Below are positions 36,468 to 50,568 of a DNA stretch of 64,000 nt, in pieces. The DNA is from Brienomyrus brachyistius (lineage: Eukaryota > Chordata > Actinopteri > Osteoglossiformes > Mormyridae): positions 5,120,952 through 5,184,951 of the forward strand of contig NC_064543.1 of NCBI RefSeq assembly GCF_023856365.1. The letters run 5' to 3'. The position numbers and the translations under genes are program-made. The first letter of the stretch is position 1; each line of letters starts with the position of its first letter. The notes beneath the pieces were generated by a model. It saw only the letters and a list, made by a program, of their open reading frames with translations, made no database searches and was not told where the DNA came from.

Positions 36468-39400
36468 TCACAAGAGGACCTTCTGTCGGGTTTCAGGCAA
36501 CTTGAGGGCCAGCAAGCCTCCGCCCACCAGAGCGCCGAAGGACAACAAGATGGGGATGACCTTAGTGATACCCACGAACGAGGCAAAGATGGAGCTGCCC
36601 AAGATGGCAGCCAACTTGCAGAGGGCGTTGAGGAGCCCAAACGCCGTGGTTCTGCGGAGGAAGATTGGAGATTTTGAAGAACGAAACTTACTGTTTCATA
36701 TCTAACAGAGATTCATTAACAAACAAAGCCCCTCTTTTTTTCTGACTGAGCCATTCTGCGTAACTTGTGCTACCTTTTTGAAGCCGGGAACAGCTCCACA
36801 GTGATGACTTCAATGCCATTCCATGCTGCTACACTGACACCGCAGAACAGACACTGCCAAGCGATGATGGCGGCTTGGCTGAAGCTCATGAACAGGAAGA
36901 AAGTGCAGCCGGCCGAGATGAGCATGGAGCCTCCTAGGGGGCCAAGAGCAAACAATTTTCCATGCAGCATGCCATCGATCACAAAGACTTCAGGAGGACT
37001 GCATATCGAAGGCACTTTCCTGCTCACCGATCATCTTGATCCTCCCAACCTTGTCCATGAAGAGGGCTGAGATAATGTTTCCAGGTAGCACAGCTAAACT
37101 GCCGAGGAAACTAACCAGGTAGATCAGGATGTCATTCTCCTCATGAAAATTCAGGTGGCAGCCCTTCTTGGAATGCACAAATGTGGTATTCTGCATCTTA
37201 CAGTCAATAAACTTCTCTATCCACAAATCTGCAAATCAGACACAGGTTCGGAACATTTCACTGCCTCATCACCGCTTTTGTGGATTGTTAAAGTGTGCGA
37301 TTCCCCAAATTGATACTTTCTAGGTTATACCTGTGTTGTAGAAGACTGTGGATTTGAAGGTGCAGTTTTTAAAGAAGGTCCCAGTAGACTTGATGTCCTC
37401 AAAGTAACAGTTTTCGAAAAGCGAATCCTCAAATTTGATGGACGTCATCTCCATTTTGGTGAAGCTACAGAGGCAACAAAAAGAATGATTATCTTGCTGC
37501 TTTTCCAGCTGGCAAAGCTAACAAGCACAAAATAATTGAAATCAAGGTAATTATGCTTGTTTTTGATATGAGACGCTCAATATTGATGGCAAATGTTTAC
37601 AGGTTCAGGGTTCTGTTTGACATACTTATTACTGATGTACTCTCCATCTTTATGGATTTGATTCTCCAGAGAAAAGTTGAAGACAAAGTTCTTGACTCTT
37701 TCTTTATGGAAGATCTTTACTTTGGACTCATACTCCTCATTCTGCAGGTGCTTGATCATGTCTGGGAACCACACCGACAGCCCATAGTAACTGAAAGAAA
37801 AAGCATTTGATCAAAGCACTTTCACTGCGCTTGTAAACATATCACCATTAAAATTAGTTAGAGTAGTTTGTGCCTCACATAAGCTGACTTCCTGGGGCAC
37901 CATCAACCTGTATTGTCCGGTTGTGAAAATGATCAGTGACCCTGAGAAGCACATCAGCTCAGCAACCAGATGCAAAATCAGCGCAAGTACGTTTTTTTAA
38001 ACGTGTGTCTGTGGTGCCCATTCAGGAGACATTACGGCTATCTAGCTACTCCGTTAAATCAGGTTACCCACTGCTAATCCCTAGTGTGATTTCCCGAATT
38101 GGGAGCAGTATAGCTCAGCTGGTACATGAGAACAGCTATTCTTCTCCTTTCTCAGATTGAGCTGGTCAAACACTTGTATTGCCGGAGGTGACATGGTCCA
38201 GCGATTTACCTGAAGGCCATGGTAAACCATATAATAGCCATGAAAAAGGTGCCGTGTCTCAGGTTAGGAGACACGAGGGACCGAATATTTTGCAGAACCT
38301 GCAGAGATACGAACGTCGATGTCACAGAAGTTCACCATCATCGCGTTCTGACAAGTATGTTTTCGGTACGTTCTGCTTCTCTAGGTCTACCTCTTTGGTC
38401 AAACCCTTGGATCGAACGGTCCAGCGCTGAAAGGCAGAGCCTGTAGAGCTCTGGATCTCGGTGAATTCACCCTCCTGCCGTGCGGTCTTTATCTGGGACA
38501 CCTATGTGGGAAGAAGGTGCAGGTAAAGGTTCGTTGGTGAGGTCAGAGGAACCTGAATGCCTGTGAACTTGGGATGGTTCCCCAAAAATTAAGACAATGT
38601 TGATTTGGGGTTTATTTAGCAGAAGACAGCCGAAATATCAGTACACAGTTAAGGAATCCAGTTCCTTCCTGCAGTACTCACAGTGAACACTCTCTCTGGC
38701 TCCCCCTTCGCCCTCCAGTTGGTGTCATGGACTCGCTTCAGGATCATCCAGGCTTCGTCATGCTTACCATTCTGAGAAAACGGCCAGCTCAACTCAAAAC
38801 AGATTTTGGTTTTGTTGATACTATGGGTAAACTCTACTGAAACTATTTAGCATTTTAAGGAGAGCACGACTTCCAGCCAAATTCACATTCTGTTTTGAGA
38901 AAGCAAAAATGACATCACGTCACGAATCTTACCTCCAGAAGAAAGCGTGGACTCTCTGGCATAAACATCAGTCCCGTGAGAGAGAGCAACGTGGGCAGGG
39001 CGCACACCAACACGAAGATCCGCCAGCTGTGATACTGGAACTCCGTGCCCATGCTGAAGCCCCAACCTACAGAAAAACACGGTCTGACCTGAGGGGAGAC
39101 GTCAAGCCAAGCCGCGGGATACGGGGCAGATCCAACGAGGTTCCTGTTTCAGGGACGGTCGGGGCTGAGGCAGTGATGAGGTCAACATAACAGAAACGCG
39201 ATGCACTGCGATGGCATGCAGTCAGATGAACAAGGCTCAGCTATAAGCTATAAGTTATAGGCACTTTCACGTGAAAGTTCTGCTGGAGGCTGTCTGGACT
39301 TGGGACTTGAATAGTTCCTGACCACTTTTGTGCGTGACGTTTACACTGCACAACTGGAACTGGGACTTTTATGCTAAATGAGCGTGAGAGATGCAAAAAG

Positions 39401-42400
39401 CTGGTAGGTTAAACTTCACACGTAATTTAAGGCGAAACTACAGCACCACATCAAAACAATGGAGGATAAATAAGCCATTTTTTTAATAGTTGTATGTTAG
39501 CTATCGGGGGATCGATCGCGATCAAAACAGGACACAGCCTTTTATTTATTTTTTATTTATACAAGCTGGAACATCTTTATGATTCTCATTAAATCTGGCC
39601 AGCAGCTCAATCATTGGTTTTCCACAGAATAAAAAAATACAATGTAACGTTATCCCACTAATAAGCGCGGGCAAGTTTCACTGCTGGCATTAGACAGAAG
39701 TGTATTGGTTTTCATTTGAATATCCCTATGCTTAAATATGCATATGCAGGAGAAGAAAACTGATGCATTTAATGAAATTGCAAAAAAAATTATTCCGCTC
39801 AATTTTTCCTCTGCTACTTCTACAGTATCTCTTTTGATGATATCTGTGCTTGTGCTCAACCAATCAGCAAGTTATCGCTGTAAGTGAGCCCCCAATAGTT
39901 TGAATGAAAAGTATGTAGTCTGTAGTAGGTGCTAAAAAAGGGTTTTGGAACTGCCTCCGAGGAACTACAACCGGGCCGAGTTACTGCAGTGGTTCTGGAG
40001 AAAAGGTTCTAGTTCTTGAAAAAGTCGTGTGAAAAAGCTAATGAGGCTAAGCGAAAATGAAACATAAACCAGCAAGGGCTAGATGTACCAACGGTTTACG
40101 AATACCAGCGTGAAACCTCTCTTGGCGTTAAAAAGAGTAACGTCAGGATTTAATGAAGACGTGCAGTGAAAAGCCAGCGGTGGAGAGGCGCTGATACAAT
40201 TAATTTTGTGACTGGCCATATTGCATATGCATTTGCAGGAATTCCCTTTCAAAGTGAAAAATTGGCAGGAGGAGAGTAACATGATTTAGTAAGGTTTGCA
40301 GTAGAAAATTTACTGCAAATTGCGTCATTATTTCACGCTGAAAAAAGTATGTCTTATTTTGTGCTGCCCTTGGTAGATTGGGTCAGTCATTATTTAAATT
40401 AAACATCTGCGTCTGTATTCATAAATTTGAGCACTTTTAGTTGATCACCCGCAGAACTGGCCACTCCCATTGCTGCTTCTTTTATTGCACTCACACTAAT
40501 TTATCATAGATACTAAATCTGGCCCTGAGACGGGCAAATTCCTGAAAAATACGGAAGTATGGATCTCGACAATGCAGATAATGGTGGGGAGCTGTTTCCT
40601 CCCCCCCCCCCCCCGATATGTCCATCAGCCACCCCTCCCTGCCTTCAGCTACACCTCCACTCCCCTTACCGTAGTGAGGAATGATGCCCCAGGCCAAAAA
40701 CGAGGCATAAATGCCCCCCATCATCCAGAACATGCACAACCAGCCCAGGTGCTCCCCTCTCTTGTCCATGGCGAGGAACTCTGAGAAGTAGGAGAACACG
40801 ATGGGGATGGAGCCTCCAATCCTGTAGCGAGAAAGAAAGCAAGATGCTTGAAATGCCGGCAAACATTTCCTTTTCAGTGGAGAAGTTATTTTCATCTCTT
40901 AACGTCAGTACCCAGCTTTGACAGGAAATAATTCAAACCTACCGATGAATTTGCCCCCAAATAGCAGGAGTGCAATTCCACAGGAGGCTTGTAAAATGCT
41001 TTTATTTGTGTCTGAGGAAGGACAGCTGCCACAGATGCAGCATTAATTACTGATGGGCAATAACAACGGGGAGGGTTTGATACTGGGGGAGACATGACAT
41101 AAAAACGTAAATACCCTGCAGATGTGGGTGTCCTGACTCTCTAATGCCTACAAATAGACTATTGATGTATCAGCAACTTGGAGATCATTTTTCTGGCTAG
41201 AACACCCTCACATTCATCCTACTGCTATCGCAGCCTTGGCATCACATACAACATCAGAGGCAGGTCCCACAGCACAAAGTCATTCTGATTTTTCTCAGCA
41301 GCTTCCTGCCCGCCGTGGTTAAGCACACATGCATGCTCAATTGCACAGCTACCGAGTCCATTATCACGGCCGCCAACATGCGGCTTGGTTCCCAAGGCGC
41401 GGCGCTTTTAGACACCCAAACGGCCCGTCGTCATGACGACAGGCCGCTCCCCGCCCGTTCCCTCACCCTATTCCCGAGAACAGTCTGAGGAAGAGGAAGG
41501 AGCCGTATCCCTGGGCGAAGGAGGAGAGGAAGGCGAAGGCGAAGTGCATGTTCAGTGCGCTGACCAGGCACCTGCGGCGGCCCAGTTTATCCGCCAGACC
41601 CCCCCACACGAAGGCCCCCACCATCATTCCCAGATACACGATCAGACCTGAGGAAGGGAGCGAGAGGGAGGTGAATCAGTATGCATGTAGGAGATCATCA
41701 GGAGAACATCATGTTCCAACGTCCAAGAAGAGGAGCTGAGGTCATCCAGTACCAGCGCTGAAGGGTCCTGCTCCAACAGAGGTACTGCAGGGGGGCTGCC
41801 TTCCACACTCTTACACGGTAACAATCTGCAGGGCATGTTGTGACTCCACTGAAGCAGGATTCGGGGGCAAACATTCGATTCACAATTGACAAATCCTGTT
41901 ACAATCATTCACTTATTAATGATTACAATTAGATGTGAATGACAGAGGAACTTTAACCATCAGCATGGGATCTACAGTAGCTTTAGACAAGACACTTAAC
42001 CTGAAACTCCTGTCTACCATAAATGGGGTAAAAAGTAACTTGGGGTAAGTCTGTCATGTAAACGATGGTGTAAGTATACTTCCTAAAATTGGACTTTTAG
42101 TTTCTGCCATAATATACTGTTTTGCATCGTGGTGGCAGCCTTAGGGGCTGCAATGTTGCCTCACACCTCCGGGGTTGTGGGTGTGGATCCCAGTGTTGGG
42201 TGGCGTTGGCATGTGGGTTTGGGGTTTTGTCCTACACATGTAAGACATGTACCGAGGAGTATTGGTGCCCCCAGATGTGTCGGCCCCCAGTCCAGCCAGG
42301 ACCCCAGGCTGTGATAGGCTGTAGGTCGCTCCTCCCTATGGTCCTAGGCATGCAGTCGCAAGATGGATTGATGTGACCATTTTTGCATCATACCATTTGA

Positions 42401-45344
42401 CATATTCTACTTCAAAGCTAAAGTGCAGATTTTCCCACGAATCCCCATGCTGGGTAATGATCTGACGTCCGTCGTGCGCCTGGAGTCGTTCGTAAAAATG
42501 CATTTCCGGATTCACGCTGCGAGGCTCTGAGGCAAAACTCCATTTTCTTCTTTTGACAGACACTGCGGATATTTAAAAATAGCGCAGAGGGCCAGGTGAG
42601 TAAGAAAAGGCACGGCAGGCCCCCCCCCCCCCCTCCCTTCCTGCTAGCGCTGCTCCCTTTAAGCATACAGACGTGCTCTGTGCTAAGCCGTCTACAGAGA
42701 TACCATCTTTATGAGAGCAGAGACAACAGATAGCTTATGAGGTGATGTTCAGAATGCCCGGGTTCCTAACCCAGAGCACCACAGATGTGTTAATAAAAGC
42801 TGAATCGGGTTTGACCCTCTGTGCCGATGACGGCGGCGTGATGTCTGAGGTCACATGCTCTGACGAGGTGCCACCCCCAGACGGCAGCGATGTTAGGAGT
42901 CCTGGCACCAAACACAGAGCCGGCGGGGGCTGACATATGGAGGTGGGCACCGGACCCTCCTTGGGGTCGCGAACTCTGTCACCTCATTCTGGGTTTTTTT
43001 TATGATAAGGCGAGATCACATTTCTGAATAACAGGAAACAGCCTTTTTTAAGCACCATATGGCCATGAGTCATAAATATTGAAAAGGAGCCTTTTGTAAC
43101 CAGCGCTTGGATATTTCTGCTGGGGTATAGATGCGAAACAGCCAATTAAAGACCAGCCGTCACTCTCCTTCAAGGGCAAATGCACAACATAACTCATAGT
43201 AATGTTTTTTTCCCCCAATTAATCTGTTTTCTGAACTCATATGCATTTGATGGAAGTTTCGTCATGTTTCCAAGCTTGTTCCATAGATGCCTGTGCGCTT
43301 TGGTTAGCGATGGGGCTTCTGTAGTGACGACACCAAGGTCAGGCTGAAACACAAGACGCTTGATTGAAAGGGAAGCAACGGATTCATATATCTTACAGTC
43401 AAAGTCATGGGGGTAACTATGGATCTGAGTGGAGCCTGCTGACTCAGGTGTCTATGCAGGACGCCCACGTGACGCACGCTTGGGCAAGGGAAGATCAGGC
43501 CAATTATCTCCCCCTCAGGCGTGGCAGGTGTGCCTGAAACGCTAAGACTCCTAGACTCTTTTGAATTACCCATCTGTCTTGCATAACGACGTATCCAGTG
43601 TCATGTGGTTGTGTGAGGCAGAAGGCGCAAGGAGGGGGGCAGTCTGGACAGGATGCCAGTCCGTCATGGGGCACACAGTCACGCGATTGGCCGTTCAGAT
43701 GCATAGCCGTACCCAGAAGAACGTCAAGCGGCGTTGCTATGCCCTGTTTACTGTGGCAGGAAATCACAGATACGGCCACCAAAAATGAGCCCCCTGTCTG
43801 CTGTATGACATAAACAAGTCTTTTTGTGAAATTCGTAACTGCATAGACATGGAGCAGTGGCTAGTGAGCTCTGCCGACTCAGCTTGCCAAGAAGGGGTTT
43901 GGATCCCACTACCCACACTGTCTGTGCAGTCAGCAGATTCTCCCCTCGATGCGCAGGTCCGCTTTGGATGCTCTGACATTCTCTGGCAATACGATGGTGC
44001 GCAGTTAGACGATCTGTGCTCGCTAACCTGTCCTAGGTGTGTGTTTGCCCTGGAATGGCCCCGCTAATGGGTCTCCTCGTTCGCAAGCACCGGGGCTGCA
44101 TGTGGTTTACATCTGTGGACCAGAAGGAGCCGATTCTCAGAGTTAAGTGGACAGCTTAACAGCCCTCTTTAAAATTTACATTCTGCTGAAGGACCTGCTG
44201 CGTAAGGAAGCTTTTTTAATTCAACTGTATCAAGAATAAAACATTGGCTGTGACAAGCCCCGAACAAAAAAACATACATTCATTTTGTGCTTGATTTCGT
44301 ATTGAATGCAGCTTCTAAAGTGTCACCTTGATAGACTGTTTAGTACTTTGAGATCTACTCAATCATATTTCCTTTCAGATGCTCCGACCAGATGTGGCCC
44401 CAAGGTTGTGGAGGTTGTGGTCTTTCGGTGTCACCGAGATCTGCTCCATAAGCTGAGATATTACAGAAGCGACTCGAGACATTCCTACTTAAGCAGGCTT
44501 TTAGATCATTTTACTGTGGCTTTATTCCTAATTTATGTCGCTTGGATGTCTGTGTTTTACAGTTGTGTATGCATATTCTTCAGTGCCTTGTGAACGTTGT
44601 CTGCAAAAGGTGCTTTATAAATAACTTTTACTTGCTGTGACTCAGGTAAGTTCAGGAATTCAATATTAGCAAACGAGACAAAAGTCAATTAGTCGCTGAA
44701 GGACCTAAAACTCCCAGTTGAGGGAAGTTGCTTGTGTCTGAAGCAGCTCAACAGGAGGCAGAAACCTGACCTTCATTTTACCCTCATTGCTTAATTCATA
44801 ATTTTATTCAGATCCACTTTCACAAGCTCTCAAAAGCTCTCAAAAAACTCTTATGATCTCAAAAGCTCTTCTGATCTGGTGGTTGTGGAAACCTGCCTTA
44901 CTTACCCAGCATTCCCTTGTTGGCGTTGGAAAGGCACATGTCTTTCTCGGCACTTGGCAGCACGAAGCCCACCGCAAAGCACTCGACCCCGTCGGCCATG
45001 AGGGCCAGGCCAGCCACTACGAACAGAGTCCACTGAAATCGGCCGTGGCCGCAGTCCTCTATGATGCTCTCGTACTCCTCAGGTAGGGTGTCTTCTTCGT
45101 CACTGGGCCCTTTAGCCCGCGCTGCCCGCTGTGCTGCCTTGGCATCGTCCGGATGCGGGATGCCCTGGTACTCGCCCTCGTACATCTGGTCCTCGTCATC
45201 ACGGCCCTCTGTGGCGTCGCTGGCAGCGTCCTCGTCCTGACGTGGATAGTCCTCCTGGTACGCATAGCCAGCCTGCGTCCCACCTCCGTACGTGGAATAG
45301 CTGCTGTCTTGCAGGTACGCGTTATCCTGGTACGGGTCGCCCAT
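36468..45344 (-). CDS. sv2b: Synaptic vesicle glycoprotein 2B, complete coding region
   Basis: A 12-pass major-facilitator-type protein of synaptic and endocrine secretory vesicles, involved in priming and calcium-regulated release. Its transport substrate is not settled. Twelve minus-strand exons join in frame: 45344-44906, 41647-41467, 40821-40670, 39066-38933, 38771-38682, 38501-38391, 38298-38210, 37790-37626, 37464-37331, 37228-37028, 36933-36774, 36651-36468. They total 2040 nt, 679 residues (human 683). The acidic cytosolic N terminus has YEGEYQGIPHPDD, and TM1 follows CGHGRFQW. GGLADKLGRRR is the MFS loop 2-3 motif. PESPRFLLE and the large lumenal loop with repeated F-x-x-C/N-x-F units (FEDSLFENCYFED) are SV2-specific. 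Lumenal N-glycosylation sequons NFS, NFT, NCT and NTT are present. The start is ATG 45344, and the codon at 45368 is GTG. QCLFCGVS and synteny favour SV2B over SV2A or SV2C. Confidence 0.95.
39190..40560. other. sv2b intron, no element recognised
   Basis: Part of the 1.6-kb intron between coding exons 3 and 4. Apart from AT-rich sequence nothing could be assigned. Confidence 0.5.
42128..42372 (+). repeat. Diverged interspersed repeat copy in an sv2b intron
   Basis: GTGGTGGCAGCCTTAGGGGC, TTGCCTCACACCTCCGGG, GTGATAGGCTG..GGTCGCTCC and a final GATGGATTGATG follow the order of the repeat at 32794-33150 with many changes and deletions. Confidence 0.6.
43560..44640. repeat. Probable transposable-element fragments in the sv2b intron
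   Basis: GGACAGGATGCCAGTCCGTC..GGGGCACACA (43647-43678) is a fragment of the common fish repeat. GGTGCTTTATAAATAAC near 44610-44625 looks like a retroelement 3' tail. No boundaries could be drawn. The 3.3-kb intron otherwise shows no exon. Confidence 0.35.
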
Positions 45345-45394
45345 TCTCACACTTTGACCAAGAGCCACTCGACTCCGATGTTTTCTTTCCTGGG
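45345..45394 (-). other. sv2b: Probable sv2b 5' UTR part and splice acceptor
   Basis: Upstream of ATG 45344 the gene strand shows GATGTAACAG|CCCAGG, placing a possible acceptor at 45395-45396. Mammalian SV2B also starts translation in its second exon. The pyrimidine tract is weak. Confidence 0.35.
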
Positions 45395-45652
45395 CTGTTA
45401 CATCACAGAAACATTAGCATTGCAGTCACATGCTTCACATATGGTATACCTGCATTCCATACAGCTACTAGAAGATGCTAATATTAGCATGTAATGATGG
45501 TAATGATAACTGTTGGTCATTTGCACATTTATTAATCATCGCTTCTTCATCGCTTTCCAGAAATATCATTATCTGTGCTTCTTGCTGTTCCTCTCGTCCT
45601 TGTTATCTAATGCTGTCACTTGCTGTTTTTCTGTGTTAATGTTACCAATAAC

Positions 45653-45756
45653 CAGTGGTGGAAAATTCAGATCCAGAGAGTACAAATCCAGGTCAAGGTT
45701 TTGTTTGAACCAGCCAGTGGAGTACAATTTTTCTGGACTTAAACTTTCCACTTTTG
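45653..45756 (+). mobile_element. Short hAT-type MITE with target duplication
   Basis: The left end is CAGTGGTGGAAA and the reverse complement of the right end is CAAAAGTGGAAA. The flanks are CCAATAAC (45645-45652) and CCGATAAC (45757-45764), an 8-bp duplication with one mismatch, as hAT insertion predicts. It is 104 bp and noncoding. Confidence 0.75.
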
Positions 45757-45764
45757 CCGATAAC

Positions 45765-47920
45765 TGACATGTGACCAAATTACATTGTCCTCAGTTTGCA
45801 AGACAGACTCAGATCAACACAGCCTTGAACTTTTATTGTAATCACTTTCATCTGTCTTTTTAGCGTCAGTTGCTGCATTAGCCCTTACGTGAAGGAGAAA
45901 TGTGACGGCAGGACTCCTCTTTGATGAACTTCTAGAGGCTGCGACGATGTTGTGACGTCATTCTGTCACTTTCACTTTATCAAGCCGTGTACATCTGAAA
46001 TAAAGGCAAATGGGAGTTTATTATAGACAAACACATGCGAATCCCTTGTGCTCGGAAGCTGGCCGCATGTGTGTTTTGCGTCAGCGTTGCTGCAGGATGC
46101 GCAGTGACTGCGTAGGAATGTGAACCAGTGAAAACGTTCCTGCTCCATCCTGCGGAAGAAAACGCACTGCGTACGCAACCCAGTGCAAAGACATTCATTC
46201 CAGGGCGTCGACGGCGTCCCAGATCTCAACGAGCCTTTATCCAGTTACTTATTTCTGAGGTGGGCACTCACAGCACCTGTGTTTTCTGTAGTGACACCTG
46301 CATCATCTTCTGCCACAGTTGGCCAAAGATGTCTGACCAGCGTGGGCTTCTTGGAAAGGCTATTTTTGCAGACATTCTTCGAGGCCCTTTGAGTGTCTCT
46401 TGGGAGCCCAGGAAAGGTATATTTTAACTACAGAAATAGACAGGAAGGACCCGATGCCTACAGCTCTCTCCTTTAATGATACATTTAAGGAAGATGACGC
46501 AAATACGATGCATTAGGGAAGCAGATCTCTCACCCGGGACTGACACACTCCTCCCTGAGACGTTTCTCATGTTGAAAGTTGTCCCGCAGTGTCAACAATT
46601 TATTCTGGGGCTCTGATTCATAGCCCTGTGTCAGAATCCGGTTCACAAATTACCTGCCGCAAGAATATTTGTCCCCTATGGCCACACCCACCTCCAGATG
46701 GCGCCAGTCTGTAATCACCCACACCTGCAGTCAATCGATGAGTCCATTTAAGAAAACTCTCGTCAATCCTTCTTCATTCTGCTCCAGGTTCTCAGTAGCC
46801 CAGTTGGGTTTGCAGTACCTGTTCATCATACGTACCATGGAGTGTGGCTGCCTGTCGCTGTCTCTTATAATTAATTACCCTAATCCTGACCATTTTCGTA
46901 CACCTGATCCCGTGTTGCCCTTGGCAGCATTTTTTGTACAACAATTACAAGAACATTTTGTGCTGGCATTTAAAATGCTGGATTTGGTTTGAGGCTGGAC
47001 TTGATCAGAGGAGAGTAGAAAGATTTCGACTCAAATCAGGTATCTCTCCCTTGTAAAATGGCTTTCTTTTGTAGATTTTAATTTACGTGGCACAATAATG
47101 TAGCCAATATTATATTTTTATTCAAATTTCCAGCTGCTTAGGGGTGCAGGGAACTGAAAGCCTTTCCCAGGGAATAGAGGGCTCAGGGCTGGGGTCTGTA
47201 ACATTTTTGTTTTTATATAATTACAGTAACTGTATTTTAAACAGAGGGGCCTTTTAAATCATCAGAGGGTTAGGGGAGATGTAAGGATTTATTCATAACT
47301 CTGCGGTCCTGCATTTAAGCACACAGTTATTTTGTTTGGCTCGCCTCTGCAGGAATGTCACACTCCCAAAAATCGCTTTTTGTTTACGTTTAATTACACT
47401 AAACCGCAAACGTCACTCGGACCTGAGGGCAGAGAGATGACAGACGGCCTTCTCGGAAATCGTAGGTGGGAGTGGAGCCTGCCGGACTGGGCAGAGCACG
47501 GATGCCAGCACCCACAATTATTCTGAAGAGGGTCCCGATATATTCTCGACACATGCTGGCCCCCGTTACTCGACGGCTTCTTGTGGCCAGGAAACGTACC
47601 CGTCTCTGCTGGCTCCTGAGCTCTGCTTGGGAACTGCAGGCCTTTGCGTGACTTACGCTACTCTGGATGCTGAATGAAACTGAGCCGCTCCCACAGCATG
47701 CTGGCATGCGAGCAGCCTAAGGAGGCTGGAGATCATTATTGCCTAAGACCTGCTCAAGGCTGCCCCCTACAGCAGATTAACGACAAAATCTGAGGGGGAT
47801 CTTCTGTAAGTGCAAAACAAGCCAAGTCAAATTAGCAAAAATATAAATTAAAAGTCGTTCATAAGTCTCCTTTTGGTATCTCACTCTCCCCCAGTTCTCC
47901 CCTTTGATTTTACTATCTAT
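45765..47920. other. Noncoding stretch upstream of sv2b
   Basis: No exon was recognised. A block from 46630 (TGTCAGAATCCGG...) to about 46990 might be an LTR fragment because of its start and an ATTTAAG motif, but it has no visible end. Confidence 0.4.
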
Positions 47921-48189
47921 CTGGGTGGTCACCTCTGAGCCCAGGGTTCGAGTCTCCGCCATGGTGTGTGGAGTTTGCAGTTCTCCCTGTGTCATCATGG
48001 GGTTTCCTCCTTAATTGGAGTTGCCAAATCGCCCAGAGGTGTGCATATGTGAGTGTGCCCTGCAATGGGTTGGTGTCCCATCCTCTGTTGTTCCCCGCCT
48101 TGTGCCTGTAGCCTCCGGGACAGGCTCTGGACCCCCCCCGCGCCACCCTGAATAGGATGGGCGGTTATAGGAAATGGATGGATGGATGG
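47921..48189 (+). repeat. Interspersed repeat copy ending in (ATGG)n
   Basis: GGGTTCGAGTCTCCGCC, GTGTGGAGTTTGCAG, GGAGTTGCCAAATCGCCC, GACAGGCTCTGGACC and a GGAAATGGATGGATGGATGG tail match the repeat at 32794-33150. Confidence 0.75.
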
Positions 48190-50246
48190 AGGAGGAGGGC
48201 TGACCTTCTCCACACCTAATATCATGCATGTACTTGAGTCTTCTCCACTTTCACTCCTCCTAGCCTACTTTTAGAAGCACATGGTGCAAAGTGGGTCACT
48301 CCCTGCACAAGATGTCAGTCCACGGATGATCAGTAATTAATTACATTAGATAGTACAGTAAATGCACCGATTGTGTAATTACTGTAATGGGCTGGCATTC
48401 AGTCTCACGTGTCCCCCAGGACTTTCTGGGATATGCTCCATGCTTAGCGTCACCCCTGTCGGATGGGTGAACAGTTTAGTCGCCCACACTAACATGCAGT
48501 TATGCGTCATTTCTTTACTTATTGTAGTGGTAACACACTTCGTCGTCTGAATGCTCATTTTGTATCAGCAGACAGACATGGACTGCTATGAAAACATCCG
48601 CTGCTCTCGTGCTAAATGAGCCGTCCACGAAATGGGAATTGAAAGACAGCAAGGGATTTTATGTATTTCATGTAAACGGAGTACATTTAAGAAAGTGAGA
48701 GTGTGAATATGGAGTGGGACGCGTGTCTGTGATGAGCAGAGACAGCTCGCTGTCCTGCTTAATCTTGCCCAGGGTGTACCACTGCAGGCTTCAGCCCCCC
48801 TGGCATGATCCTGATGATAAATGGCCAGTGCGAAAAACCATAAGATTTCAGGCAAGACTTCAGGCAGCAATGGATTGCGCAAAGTGTCTGTCACTCTTGA
48901 AAGCGACAATGAATTTGTAAAACTTCAAAACAGAGATAAAAATGTACCATTTTGGTAAATGCCTGCGGAACTGCCAATGCAGTGTCAGGGTGTCCGGCAT
49001 CCTCCCAAAGCCCCAACCCTGATACTGAGCTTCCCATTTTGAGGACCCAGCTCACACCCCCCCCCCAAGCATTTTCCCAGGAATTATAAATATTATTCTA
49101 AAGTTCCCGCTCCGCATGGGTGGGAATGGCGGGGATGTTCGGGCTGTGCAGCCGGCAGCAGAGGAGCAGAGAGTCTCAGGTCTCCCCATCTAAGAAAGTG
49201 CTAATTAGATCATCAGTCCTGGAGGAGTCTTATCTCTCAGGGCTGCCATTGACACCTTCCCCCCCCATCTGTGCTCAGAAGCTCCACTGGGACTGTAACT
49301 GAGGTGCTGACAGGGGAGTTGGAGGGGGGTTTGGGCACAGCTTAGGAACAGCTGAGGACAGGCAGACGAGTTGAGGTGCTGCCGCATCCTGTAACACCTG
49401 ACTGCCATAGGCACCGCCCTTTTCTCACTGCAGATCAAGCCGGCCTGTATAATTGAGCCCCCAGCTCATACTTATCCTTGCGTGACCTATATCCCACATT
49501 TGTTTGTCTGTGATAGATCTGGGCTGCGTCCACCTGCTCTCTCCGCACGCCGTATGCAGAGCGGTACGTGTAGGAATCTGGGTTGCTCTTTGCCTGTGCT
49601 GTCTGCCTGGCTCAGTACGGTCCTCCCTTACGAAAGGTGGTAAGGGAGTAACATCACATAATGTTTTACATACAGGGAAATGACAGAATGCCTTATATTA
49701 CATTTATATTTGTGTTAATGTACTGTATTATGTTAGATACTGTAGTACTGAGTGTAATACTGCTTACACTTATACCTGGGTGTTCATTGGAAGCTCAGCC
49801 TAGCTGCACTCATGCCGAGACGATTCCCTGACATCAGGTATGTATGTAATATGCTATTCGCCTCACTTGTACATTGCTTTAGACAAAAGCATCTGCAATA
49901 TAAAATACATACATGTACATTTAAATGTCAGGTTACACTAATGCATGTTTTTAGGAGCTTCTGCTGCATAGTCTTACTATACTATTGTGACTACAATGTG
50001 GGCATTGAGAAACCATCACTCATGACAGCCACCCCACTTTGTATACCCACTGGAGGAAAGTTGCATCGCCCTCTGCTGGTGTACTGCTGCGCTACACCAT
50101 TGGCGTCAATGTGTGTAACACACACTAACCGTGTAGCGTACGAACTGTGATCCCCACTGATCGCAAGCTATATTTACCCAACAGCCTCTGCTCCACCTCC
50201 CTGGAAGCACAGGAGGGTCCCTTCACTTGTGGACACATACAAAAAC
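48190..50246. other. Noncoding stretch
   Basis: No gene was seen on either strand. It holds short poly-C runs near 49062 and 49260. Confidence 0.5.
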
Positions 50247-50325
50247 GTCAGCGGGGGGGGGGGGGGGGGCGGGAGTTGCTCTCTGTAGTAGTTCCCCATC
50301 ATGTGCCCCCCCCCCCCCCCCCCAT
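50247..50325. repeat. Poly-G then poly-C tracts
   Basis: About 19 G at 50251-50269 and about 17 C near 50306-50322, separated by some 40 bp. The two runs could pair with each other. Confidence 0.8.
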
Positions 50326-50489
50326 CATGCCAGAGGAGAGGTGCAATTTAATCCAGTGAGGGAAAGCAAATTTCACACTGCTCCTGCTGTCAGCTTCAAG
50401 GACTGGTAAAGACCACGGCCCCGGATTCACGTGGATCTGCAAGCCTGTTTCCGCCCCATAAAACAAAAAAAATAATAATTTTGACAAAC

Positions 50490-50568
50490 TAGCACGGAGA
50501 CATGGCAGAGACTCGAACGCAGGTCCCAGAGGTGTGAGACAGTGCTAACCACTGCACCACCCCTATCT
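50490..50568 (-). repeat. 5' fragment of the interspersed repeat, reverse
   Basis: GAGACTCGAACGCAGGTCCC and GTGCTAACCACTGCACCACC are the reverse complement of the head of the repeat at 32794. Confidence 0.7.

Noticed and set aside
45345..45368. Upstream extension of sv2b starting at 45368
   Set aside because: The codon there is GTG. The ATG at 45344 matches the usual SV2B N terminus.
46630..46990. Possible further LTR starting TGTCAGAATCC
   Set aside because: No 3' end, poly(A) signal in order, or target duplication could be found.
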